NCBI GenBank assembly: GCA_022592445.1
Contig: JABYQR010000029.1
Span: 124,001-188,000 of the forward strand
Direction: 5' to 3'
Length of the DNA stretch: 64,000 nucleotides
Origin: Cytidiella melzeri
Taxonomy: Eukaryota > Basidiomycota > Agaricomycetes > Polyporales > Irpicaceae
Made by a program: the position numbers and the translations under genes. The notes below the pieces were generated by a model, which did no database searches, was not told where the DNA came from, and was given only the letters and a program-made list of their open reading frames with translations. Each line of letters opens with the position of its first letter. Within the stretch, counting starts at the first letter, position 1. Below are positions 53,767 through 64,000 of the stretch, in pieces.

Positions 53767-54996
53767 ATGCGCTCCTCCTCTGTTGTTCTCGTGCTACTTG
53801 CTGCCACTGGTTCCGCTGTATCTGCACCCATCGCCTCTCGCGACATGTCTACGTACCCCCCATCAGGCACTCCCCTCGTCTCTCCTTCCGCGAACGATGG
53901 TGACGAGAGCGCCGCAGACGAGATCAACTTAGATGTTCTTGGCCTGCCTCTGTTCAGCCTGCACACGACCCGTGCCACGTAAGTCGACTCTATCAATATG
54001 TTGCACGCATTATTTAGTTTTGCTCTCTCCAGAACGGACTCTAGCACATTAGCTAAGCGTCGCCAAGAACCTGACGAGTCCCTTGGGTCACTCGCTCGCC
54101 GGTTCCAGTTCCATGGTATTACAGACACGGGTGACACGGCTGACACGGCTGACACGGCTGCCAAGCCCAACGCCGAGGCTGTGGCGCCTGAGCACCCGGC
54201 TGCGGTGCCTCACGTGCAGTCTACTCTGGAAACAGCAGGGAAAGCAGAGGCCGAGCTCGCAAAGGGCGCAGAGGGCGCAAAGGGGGGCAACATGCGCAAG
54301 TTTGCCGCCGCGGGTGCTGCCGGAGTGGCGGTGTCGCTTATCGCCCAGCATATGCACACGTGAGTCGGTCTCAATCGATGATGCACGTGACACGTGATGT
54401 TAAAGTTTCCTCTCTCTCTCTCTCTCTCTCTTCAGTAAACAGCAAGAGGAGGCGCAAGAGGAGGCGCAACGGCAGGCAGCGTATCAGGCAGCTCAGGAAA
54501 ACGCCTACAGGCAAGGGCAGGCCCAGGTGGGGCAAGTTACTGCCCGGTGGGTAGTCTTCAGCCCGTTGAAACTGCTAGCACTGACATGACGGATGACAGG
54601 GAGGACTTGCAGCTGGACAACCGTGCCTTTAACAGCGACGAGCTCGTCGAGCGGATTGCTCGCTCCCCTGATTCTGAGGCTCGCAGTAACAACGACGATA
54701 GAAAGTTTGCTCAGCTAATCGCTCGCGCCTTTAGATTGAATCCCGCAGAGTGGAGTACATCTGCCAAAATTGTTGGCGCGGGTCTTGGGGGACTGGCTGT
54801 AGGCAATTGGGTGACCGACTATGCCCGGTAAGTCGATCCCCCAACCGAAGTTGCACGTGATGTTGAAGTTTGCGACAGCGGTTCCCAGCCTGACGGTCCC
54901 CCGCCTAACATGTACAATGGCCAGTACAGCAACTCCGCCGACTTGAGTGCTCGTTTCTTTGATCGTGAGACTCGCAGCATCAACGATCTCGACTGA
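53767..54996 (+). CDS. Small secreted or membrane protein with DT repeats and a possible Kex2 site
   Basis: The start gives a clear signal peptide, MRSSSVVLVLLAATGSAVSA. Four GT-AG introns (about 53980-54031, 54361-54436, 54541-54599, 54831-54878) each keep the frame. The mature region has LAKRRQEPDE (a likely Kex2 KR site), LARRFQFHGI, the repeat DTGDTADTADTAAK, and two Ala/Gly-rich hydrophobic segments (FAAAGAAGVAVSLIAQHM and AKIVGAGLGGLAVGNWVTDY). A Gln-rich stretch (KQQEEAQEEAQRQAAYQAAQ) lies between them. It ends DRETRSINDLD. ARxFxR-like motifs recur (ARRFQF, ARAFRL, ARFFDR). About 320 residues. No family recognised; secretion is inferred. Confidence 0.7.
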
Positions 54997-55684
54997 AGGA
55001 GGAGGACTGGACGTGACATGATGTTTGCTCTATATGACTGTTCGATCTAGTTGGAAGTGTGAATGCGATTGACTCTGAACTGTACTGGCTTCAGCTGAAC
55101 AGTGTTGTGCGAAGTATACTTGGAAATCGGAGACTCGGAGAGTGCAACTTAGTGTCTCAGGAGTCCTCGCTCGTGCTTCATGGGGACCGTGGCTCTCAGT
55201 GCCATCCATTCTCAGTTCAGAATCCATATCTCGGCGCAGCCTGGTAGTCAGCTGGCACTACCACTTGGTGGCCGACGGTCTTCGGAGGTCGTACATGAGC
55301 ATTCCCCTCGGTGGAAAAAAAAAACACGACGAGGCTCCAGGTTTTTTTTAGTACTGTCTAGTAGCGGCGATGCAGCAACTACCTTAGCCTCTCGCAATGA
55401 TACTGTCGGAGAATACACCACTTGTTATATATATGTATATGCACACCTGTTTTTTGCTCACGTTGCCCGATCGTTTCTTGTCAAAGCACCCCTGCTCTGG
55501 AAAGGGCAAAAGATCGCGCTCAGTGTGTTCGAAGAGTAGGCAAGTTGGGGACTGTGCCTCCGAGTCCCGAGTCGTCAGAATACTCACTTACTGCAGTCTG
55601 AGTAAGAGTTTACTAAGTAGCAGTTCATTAAATGTTTTGAGTATAATGTGAAGAGCGGTGTCGCTTGTCAAACTTGATGGGGAC
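54997..55684. other. Spacer before the foldback element
   Basis: 688 bp with no supported gene. It contains A8 and T8 runs (near 55314 and 55342) and TATATATATGTATATG at about 55427. Confidence 0.35.
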
Positions 55685-56665
55685 CGAGTGTCGAATGTCG
55701 TAGTCTCGTACCCAGACGTTCTGCCTGTGAGAGAGAGAGGGAGAGGGAGAACGGTCGCGGAGCTCCCGTAGACAGTCGCTAGCGCTCCTGCTGTAAAAGG
55801 AATAAAACTGATGCGAGAATAACTCTACAAATCGAGAAAATGATGGCGCGAAATGTCACAACGCGGACAGGCAGAACGTCTGGTCTGTTTCGTCAGAGTG
55901 GGGGTAGATCATACCCCACGTGGCACGAGTTCTCAAAACATGAGCTTTTCAAGTGATGGGCGTCTAGATCAACTCGTTCGAGTTTGCGTCGGACGGCCGA
56001 GGTATCATTCTACAAGACCTGCGTCCAGAGTGCATAGATACCATTGGGCGAAATCCTAGCCAATACAATTTGCTTACTTGTTTTGCGCGGGAGTGAGGTT
56101 TGCATTGGGCTTGAAAAACGCTCCGGCTGGATCCACTTTGTTGTCATCCGGCTCGAGATTGTGTTTGTCAGGGCGGGGACTCACACGTTTACGAGGGCAG
56201 GTGCGTGTAGTGAGTCAGGCGAATTTGGATCCTCTTTGCACGCAAAGGTGAAAGAGCTCACCCATGACTTACTTACGTTACTCACAAGGAATCGTTGTGG
56301 CTTATCTATTGCGGGTTTCACAGAGGGACAGGGCATTTCATTCAAAGGTTTCGGTCGTTAGTCACGGTCGTGTCACCGCAAAGTAGCGAGTACATCTAAT
56401 CTATTTTCAGACGCCCTTTCGTGCCACGTGGGGTATGATCTACCCCCACTCTGACGAAACAGACCAGACGTTCTGCCTGTCCGCGTTGTGACATTTCGCG
56501 CCATCATTTTCCCAATTTGTAGACTTATTCTCGCAGCTCTTTTTGCCCCTTTCTCGGCAGGAGCCCTGGCGACTGCCTCTCCTGCCTCTCGGAGCGCAGC
56601 GACCTTGTCTCCCTCAGAACGTCTGGTTCCGAGACTAGAATGTCGTCTTCCGAGTCGAACGTTGA
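55685..56665. repeat. Foldback element with long inverted arms
   Basis: The core arms 55813-55928 and 56419-56534 (116 bp each) are near-perfect reverse complements, including GATGGCGCGAAATGTCACAA and CAGAACGTCTGGTCTGTTTC. Weaker inverted similarity extends outward: CAGTCGC..GCTCCTGC and AGTCTCG..CCAGACGTTCTG pair across to about 55685 and 56665. The inner 490 bp has no recognisable gene. The arm tip GTGGGGTATGATCTACCCCCAC is itself palindromic. No target duplication was found, so it may be a non-autonomous foldback transposon or an inverted duplication. Confidence 0.75.
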
Positions 56666-57276
56666 ACGTTGAGGACTGAAACTGTGACCTCGTCACAAAT
56701 CCTCGTTCACCGTGAAAACGAAAGGTTTCCGGATAAACACCGAAAAATAACTTCTCAGATTTTTATTCAGAAACCGCGCGTTTTCACAGTCGTAGAGACA
56801 TATATTGACTCACGCGGGCGACCCTCGAGACTCTTTCTTTGATCTTCGACCCTGCGCAATCTTCTACATCCCTGCATCGTGGACTGAGAGGTATTACTGC
56901 ACCCTCATCCGCTGGCACGTCCACATTATCTCAGCCTATCATGGTTTCTAGCTATACCTATATACCCAACTCGAGGATCCTATAGTCAACACTAAGTAGT
57001 ACCCTCGCAGTGGACGCAGCGCTGACGCCAAATGTAGCGAGAGCTGAAAATGGTTGGTTACTCCATTGACTATCGGAATGACGGTAAAATACACTGCAAA
57101 GTACAAATAACAACACTTGTACAAGTACACCTTTTCAAAAAACGCGAACCAAAGTCAACACAAAAGTGTACATACAACACACCTCTGCAATCAATATCAC
57201 ATTGGCTCATAACTACTAGAACTCAAGGCAAACAGTGGAACACCACAAACACCCAAGATCACTGGCACTACCAGAA
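56666..57276. other. Spacer between the foldback element and carnitine acetyltransferase
   Basis: No gene was recognised. It contains the 3' flank of the minus-strand acetyltransferase gene. Confidence 0.35.
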
Positions 57277-60213
57277 TCACGAATACTCTGCCATCGGAAT
57301 CACTTTCCCTGGCAGCCCAAAGACGAAGTGGAAAAGCGAAAAAATACGATATGAGCTCCATAGCGTAGATGACAAACAAAGCGGACGCGACGAACCTGTG
57401 TTGTAGTACGCGGGAGCCCTCTTCCTCCGGCCCAGCACCTCGATATCGCCACTGTCAAAAAACGAGTAGCCCGCTACATCGCACAGGTTAGCTTGATTAC
57501 AATACACTGCGTACGCTGAGGACTCAGATGGAACACGTACGCATCGTGTCCGTGTCGTCGTACGTGTCATGCTCCGCCTCGGGGCTGAGCCTTCCATTGA
57601 TCGGACGGCCGGTTCTCGAGTCGCGTAGGATACCGGCGTGGTCGACAAACGGCTCTGCACGTGGGTTCGCGGATAGATGTAACTGAACAAGAAGACGTTG
57701 TATGTCGTTCAGGTAGCCTTGGAGTGTGTCAAGGAAGCGGCGCGTCTGGAGGTGCTTTGACGATGCGCAACTAATTGTCAGGAAAAACGATGGTCAATGC
57801 TGATACGCCGTCAAGGAGACAAGACATACACCGAGAGTCCATCGTCCTTGATGATATACCCAATGCCGTATCCGTCTGCAGCCACTGGACCAAACCCAAA
57901 CAACCTCAGTGCAGGGTTGCCGCAATTCGAGGTCGACAGGATGGACGTGTTGAGCAGCCCCCAACCAGGGTCGGTAAAGATTGCAGGCAGGGGTTTGCTG
58001 TAGCCGTTGACACACCCTCCACCGCTTGTGCTCGAAGAATTGCTTTCTGGCGACAACGGACGGTCCTCCGCAGCCGCGCCTTCACGTTCGCGTTGCAACA
58101 AGCAATAGAGCGCGTAAAGATGCCTGTCTTGGCCGAACCCTTGGCTGCACTCCTTCGTAAGCTGGACGTGGCCCTGGCAGGCTTTGCGCAGCGCTGTGAC
58201 TTTGTGTTCCGGTGCGGCCTCGGAGAAGAACGTCTGGAGTACTCGACGTTAGCCACTGTTGTCTTGATGAGGTATGTGATTGTCGCACCTTGACAAAATC
58301 TACACTGCTAGGCTGCACAGTTCGAATGGCCTCCGTCCTCCCATGTAAAAATGACTTCGTCATGGCAGGCTCATACGTACACTCGATACGTCCTATTCTC
58401 ACAATATTTAAACTGCACTATCCTTCTCATAGGTGAGTATCGACGTACCGTACAATCCATAATACGCTGCCTGGAATGCCATCTGCACGAACGCATCCGG
58501 GCTGAAACCATGGCTCGTGATAAAGTTCTTCCCATATCCCTTGAACTCCAATGCCTGGCAGTCATTCTGGCAAATCAGATCGCTGAGACGCGTCTCTGCG
58601 AAACGTATGCCGGCGCGCAGCTCTGGATACAGCGTCCACTCGAGCTTCTTTGGCGCAGTGTCGATGAGGTATAAAGGTGTCTGCGGGAGAGATTTGTGGC
58701 CGTGGCCGCGTGGGGGTTTGTAAGAGCGCGCGTAAGGGGAAAGAGGGGCATTGAAAAGTGTAGGTGCAGACGGGTTGATGGAACGTGCGAGGAGCATGAG
58801 TCCTTCCGTAAAAATATCGGCGGCGAACCTGCGTGAGGAGGGAATCATGATGTGTGTTCGCATGCGCGAGATGCGTGAGATGACGTACCTCAGCACTGTA
58901 TGACCATCAACACCTGTATGCTCGAAGTTGATGCCAGCAGCACCAGTTGCAGTGATGATGATCTGCAGCTTGTCGTACCATCGATTCGTACAGGTGCCGA
59001 TCTGAACGCCGTTCTTCAAGTTGTAAGTCCCGCACAGGAAGTTGTTACATAGCTCTGCGAGATTATCTGGATGGGCATCATCCAGGCACACGACGAACAG
59101 GGCGTTATCGACCACTTCGAGACAGGACTCGTTGTTTCTGTTCTTCGTCAGGGACTTGCGCAGTGACGACCACACTTTCCGATTTTCTGTGGACAAAACG
59201 CCGATGGCATTGCGCGCTACCTGCAAGACGTAAGCAGAAGAATCACCTTTACGTCAAGAGTAGGACGAACTTCGTGCACTGGGAGTTGATCTGCATCGGC
59301 AACAATAGCTTGGAGGTTACGTAGGATCTCGCGCTCGGTAAGAACAGGACGATTCTCTTGGTCAAGGACATCGAACCAGTCTTCCAGATGAGGGCATGTC
59401 AGGCCTTACTGCTGTGGTATTGAAATCGAAATCAACGAGACGCACAAAATTGGCCCCGACGTAACACTACAACGTGACGTGCTTCTGGGTGCGTTTCCAT
59501 CCTGCAGCCCCGCTCGGTCGGTATCCGCGCCGTGCCGAACAGTCGGCTATACTGAGTCATGTCGAGGGGCGTACCTCGCACGGAGTCCGGCTCGAGGAGG
59601 CCTGCACGAAGATCATGGATGAAGCCCAAGGAGGATAGAATGAGGGCGGCAGCGCGAGGGAGTTGAGAGCCACGATCTGGCGTAGGGTCGTTTCTGAGAG
59701 ATATTTTGCTACGTTAGACAAGAGTCTCCTTCACGTACAAAGGGATGACCTACTCGAGCACGAAGAAGGGATTGAGAGCAAGGACGACTGGGTCCGAGTG
59801 CGACAGATACGATTCATACCTATCAAACAAGATGTTACGTCGTATGAGGAAGCAACGGTCCCTCGTCAGAATATTTACCAGAATTCTTCGATGTAGCTGT
59901 TGCAAACAGGTGAGATGAGCGGTCATCTCAAACACTGCATTGACTCAGGGCCATACCTCGCCTTGTCCTCGGCCCAAGCCAGCAGCCTCTGTTGTATCCA
60001 CGGTCCGTCGTTCTTCAGAAAGTCTTCGACCGCCCTCTTCGTTTCTTCGTGATCTCGCGGATCCTGTAGCCCCTCCAACGCCTGCAGATATCGCTTGCAT
60101 GTCTCTTCGAGAGGTGGCACAGGGAGTTTGGGGAGCTCCTCTTGTCGCGCAAATGTACGGTTCCCCGACTTTGGAGGTTCTGGTTTGAACTTGGTCACTG
60201 GGGAGGAAGACAT
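57277..60213 (-). CDS. Carnitine O-acetyltransferase
   Basis: It transfers acetyl groups between CoA and carnitine for acetyl shuttling between peroxisome, cytosol and mitochondria. The start at 60213 (MSSSPVTKFKPEPPKSGNRT) leads to QEELPKLPVPPLEETCKRYL, DPVVLALNPFFVLE, RAGLLEPDSVRGTPLDMTQY and SRLFGTARIPTERGCRM. The catalytic His sits in INFEHTGVDGHTVLRY (EHxxxDG motif). CoA/carnitine-site residues appear in GFSPDAFVQMAFQAAYYGLY, VQPSSVDFVK, NTSILSTSNCG (the STS motif) and GPVAADGYGIGYII (YGxxY). Further C-terminal exons read FLDTLQGYLNDIQRLLVQLH and GYSFFDSGDIEVLGRRKRAP. About a dozen introns. The exact 3' end is uncertain: the frame runs to TGA at 57277, giving an unusual tail without a peroxisomal SKL-type signal, and an unrecognised last intron could change it. 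Confidence 0.85.
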
Positions 60214-60921
60214 GGTCTGGTGGGAGACGACATGTCTGGAGGAGGATGAGTATAAATGCGCGGGTGTGCGGGGCATCAATTGTAATTCGATAATCAAATT
60301 CGCGATCAAACTCAGACTAGTGTCCTCAGCTACCGCGGCCGAATGCACTGTAAGTACTCTACCGCAGGTCTCTTTAGCGAGACGGTGCAGTTCTGGATGA
60401 GTTCCCATTTTTCGCGTTCCAAAGAGCATCGCATGCATGATGAGTTTGAGTTCGAGCGACAACGTTCGGTGCTCTGCGCCGAAACGGCATCTCAACTCTG
60501 TACTTTGAATGCACCAGTAAGTACGGCGTAAATGCTACGAGTTGGAGGAGACTCTCTTAATCCCTCGATCTTGAAAGCTTGAGCGTTGGCAATATTCACA
60601 TGCCCCTACATCGCAGGGGCGAGCTCACGGACCAGTCAATTTCGGAGTGAACACATGCGAATTGATCGTGTAAGACTGCCGTCGGGGGGCCGTGCGACGG
60701 ACCTCCAGTGATGAGTATTCTAGATACAACCGACATGCCCTCGCATTAGTGCGCTTTCAAGCTTCTATTGCCACAAAACTCCTATGAACCTCTGCGACTG
60801 GCGTGCGCCAACGAAAGTACTGTTGTACTGTGAAAATGTATCCAACACAACATTCGTGAGATATATAATACCAACAGCTCAAAAGAACCAGCAAGCGACG
60901 TACGATGAGCAATAATACCCG
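60214..60921. other. Spacer between the acetyltransferase promoter and the Mio 3' end
   Basis: 708 bp. The proximal part is the promoter of the acetyltransferase (minus strand). The reading frame stays open upstream to about 60495, but family similarity begins at 60213. Nothing else recognised. Confidence 0.4.
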
Positions 60922-63900
60922 TTACATTCCATCTCCGCAACGACATTCGCAACTAGCCACAGGACAAACATCATGCGGTCTACGTCCATCATCATCTCCC
61001 AAGAACCACTCAAGGATATGCGAGGAATGTCCGCCATGACGACATGTCTGGCAGAATACCAGTGCTTCATCGATTGTATCTTGTTGACGTGAAACGTCAG
61101 ATAAAGCTGAGAGAAATATGCATTGCGGTTGACTTACCCTTCGGTTGCGAGTGATTGAGTTCCGCATTGCGGGCGGAGTCCTGCACGATGCTAAGCGTCA
61201 TCAAGCATATCGAACAACGAGGCAGCGACCTTCCACAGTGGAAACACGACGTCGCCTGCATCCCTCGTCAACATCCCCATCCGCATCGCAAGCGATGTAC
61301 AAAAACTGACCTTTGCGTTATTCGGCCACGGAGGAGTAAGCGACTTGTGGCAGTAATTACACCTCAGGATTATCTCCGGCTTCGTCCATCGGAAAGGCGC
61401 CATCTCCCCTTGCTGGATTGCGGCATTTAAAATCCGCCCACGGTCAATGTCAAACTGACACCGATAGTGGAATAGCTTCCACGAGTCCAGCAGATCGCGA
61501 TAAGTGCCAAGCCACCGATCGACGCGCTTATCGCGCGACCGCGTCGGGTTCAGCGCCGAAAGGACTGCCACAGTTTGGACGTCTCCAGACGTGTCCAGGT
61601 AGGTCTGGAGAACGTCCATGCCCTGTGATGTGAGTCCCGAGACCAACAGAGTCTCGATATTGCCGTCATGAGCGCCACGTTCGACGATCCGTCGTAAGTA
61701 GGCAGTCAACTCTTTGTCGCCGAGGAACTGGAACGCAATAGCGAGACGCTCTCGCAGAGGCAAGGTGTCTTCTTGCAGGACCTCCGTCCAGTCGTCATTA
61801 ACTGATAGGTGCGTGAGCATCACGCGAAGGTACGGGTCTTGCAGGCGGACTATTAGGCGCTCGCAGTGATCTCGGAGCTCCGAATTCTTCAGAGCGCCAC
61901 CGGCCGAAGGGTTGAGAGCTGCGAGCATTCCCGACATCATATGGTGGGATTCATCTTGAAAATCTTGTCAGCACAGTGCCGGTGCAATGGTATAGTCGTT
62001 GAAAAAATACTACCTTTACTTCGCATCAGCAAGTCGACCGCTGCTTTGTATTTCTTCGTGAAAACCAGCCAACAAGCGGCTTGAGAATATTGATGTTCCT
62101 TCTCCCAGCGTTTGACAGCAATCGCGAGATGTTCCTCAGCCAAACTCCACCCGCAAAGATCCAATGCGAGTCTTCGTTGTGCGAGTTTGTTGGTCGAGAC
62201 TGCAGGTTTCCAGAGCGTCCTGTCAGGGTCGTTCTCAGCCAGCAACGCAGCAACTACACCAGAGAACTCTTCCGATGAACCGTCAGCCATCGTCCGGTGA
62301 TTTCTACTGTCTGGTTGCCTTGAATGCGACCGAGAATGATGCGTTTCCGAAAATAAGGTGGACAGCTGTGTGTGTGGTGTCTCGAGCAAGAGGCTACGCT
62401 GAGGTATCCGTGGCGTCGGATGCGGTGCTGATATTTGGGGCTGTGTAGGGCGAAAGCCTTCCCAAATTCCAAGAATTCCTTGGTACGAGAAGTTATATCC
62501 TTCGAGCACAGAAGAATGTACCGACAGCAAATTACGTGCGTCTAGAATTGTCACAAGTAGGAACGGGTATCAGAAGAAAGAGCAGATTCCACACACAGAC
62601 AAGGCTTACGGTCAATCCACATCCAGATTTGTGACAGACTAATGTCGGAGCCTACGTCCAACACAACCGATGAGTTATGCATTGGCTGAAACTCGTTCAA
62701 TGGATGACATGGTCGAGTATATGTTGTGAAGACGCACGTTCACAAGACTGTACCCTTGCACAACTCGCTTGCGCATTGTCACCGAGATATCGTTTTCGAC
62801 GCTATGCTGCACCGAAGTGTCCAAATGGCCCCACCTAGGGGAAGCGTCCTTGTGTCGCCTCGTCAAACTCTTTAGTCGGGCTTTTGATCCCGGCGCAGGT
62901 GACGGCGAGGTTAGTGGCTGTATTGCTACACCCGTATGCTCAAAAAGTCTGCTTCTCCAGCCTGTGGGGCTTAGCGGTCTACTTCGGCTACCTCCAGGCC
63001 GAGTAGCACTTAGGTTCGCCACACTTCGTGCAGAGCTTGCCAGCGCGGGGAAACCGTCTTCGTCTCCTCTTCCAAACATAATCGGGGAAGGCGCGCCATG
63101 TCTCCCTCGCACGGGCACATCCTCATGCAGAAGCGGTTTCTGGACGGAATGCGGCGTCGAGTGAGGAAAGGAGCTTGTCATGAGCTCCCAAGGTTCTACT
63201 GGTGGTTCTGACTCGTGTAAACCTGAGATAATGGCGTATGAGCGTCCGATGCCGAGTGCAAGGTCTCCTCTTGCGCTCCATGGTGTATGTATGGCAGTAT
63301 CGTGTAAAGCGTATAGTTCGAGATCACCTTCTCTCGTCACAACCATTACATTGGTGGTCAACGGTGGCTCTGCGTTTGATGGCGGAACGAGAGCGAAAGA
63401 CGCCAATACCTTGCTGAAATATTTCGCTGGGAAGAGAGCAGTTTAGGAGATGACAGCAACCGGCGGCAGTTCTCGTACTTCTCTTCGTCCCGGCAAGGAC
63501 AATATGAGACTGCGACCGATCCCTTTCACCTGCGGTGGTAGGTGGTGCAGACATCTGGCTACTACCGGAGGATGACCATTGCAGAATGTTGGTAGGGTTC
63601 GCCCACGACAGTCTTGGTGCTCGATGAGACCGGGTCGAATCCCTTGAGTGACTCCTCTCAGGCGAACAATCTACTACATCGAATTGCTGGAGGTCCCAAA
63701 ATCGAACATGACTCGCATCTCTTTCCAGCGTTGCAAGCACGCCTCTGCGAGTGGGTGAAAATTCGATGTTGACAAATGCAGAATTAGACCGGGGTTTAGC
63801 ACCATCCGCAGACGCATCTTTTTCAGTGAACGTGAGAAGTGGGTGGGTCATTCTACGAGCATCCCATATTGTTGCGATGCCATCGCCAAAGCAGCCAATT

Positions 63901-64000
63901 CTGTGAGGATCAAATGGGTCTGTAGCGATTCCCTGCACTTTGCTAGAAGCAGTCAAGACTGCTGGTTGGGGGGTCCGTAAGTCGAACAAACGTAGCCACC
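60922..64000 (-). CDS. SEACAT/GATOR2 subunit Mio/Sea4 (5' end beyond the window)
   Basis: Mio (Sea4 in yeast) is a WD40 plus helical plus zinc-domain subunit of the complex that activates TORC1 on the vacuole in response to amino acids. The visible N-terminal part is WD40 blades: VQGIATDPFDPHRIGCFGDG followed by IATIWDARR, FVNIEFSPTRRGVLATLE and HVRFWDLQQFDVVDC. Next come the TFALVPPSN-like edge and a helical solenoid (MLAALNPSAGGALKNSELRD, HCERLIVRLQDPYLRVMLTH, RERLAIAFQFLGDKELTAYL). The C-terminus has zinc motifs CNYCHKSL, CFHCGRSLPRCSICLMTLS and EALVFCQTCRHGGHSSHILE, ending CPVASCECRCGDGM. The CFHCGRS frame is reached by an intron from NAK to ATSC (acceptor GATGCAG near 61257). The gene runs past base 64000. 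Confidence 0.85.

Overview
The window is nuclear DNA of a filamentous basidiomycete, most likely a mushroom-forming agaricomycete. Genes are cut by many 45-65 nt GT-AG introns. Conserved proteins (Csf1, Rad10/ERCC1, RPA43, Pam16, Mio, carnitine acetyltransferase) read as fungal orthologs, and the accessory families (Plavaka transposase, DUF6535, CANIN, DOMON/b561) are typical of basidiomycetes. No species can be named from the sequence.

Left arm (1-24 kb), mostly conserved housekeeping genes: the N-terminal third of the lipid-transfer protein Csf1 (-, running off the left edge); a 66-residue twin-CX9C microprotein like NDUFAF8 (+); a DUF1746/Dsc4-like membrane protein (-); a SLF2/Nse6-type CANIN protein with a PCNA-box-like N-terminus (+); Rad10/ERCC1 (-); a secreted DOMON plus cytochrome b561 protein (-); RNA polymerase I subunit RPA43 (-), divergent from Pam16 (+); a decayed membrane/SDVxTD-repeat/tandem pseudokinase locus (-); and a NIPA-type Mg2+ transporter (+).

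Centre (24.7-52.6 kb), a nested transposon island. A TA-target DDE transposon (25148-28126) sits inside one of two direct repeats, and the second repeat preserves the empty site. A Plavaka transposase gene has a solo LTR inside one of its introns. A 580-bp solo LTR has a perfect 5-bp target duplication. A complete hAT element (35150-39804) has inverted ends and a perfect 8-bp target duplication. A second copy of the 724-bp LTR family follows, then a DUF6535 gene, a 180-bp tandem repeat whose period is a multiple of three, a hAT fragment, a decayed Ty1/copia element, and a dead paralog of the first DDE transposase with lost catalytic residues.

Right arm (52.6-64 kb): a small secreted or membrane protein with a possible Kex2 site, a foldback element of about 1 kb with long inverted arms, carnitine O-acetyltransferase (-), and the C-terminal two thirds or so of the SEACAT/GATOR2 subunit Mio/Sea4 (-, running off the right edge).

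The host genes do not form a pathway cluster. CSF1/NDUFAF8-like and RPA43/PAM16 are head-to-head pairs with short shared promoters (348 and 232 bp). All gene models were spliced by eye, so intron borders are inferences unless a reading-frame match is described.
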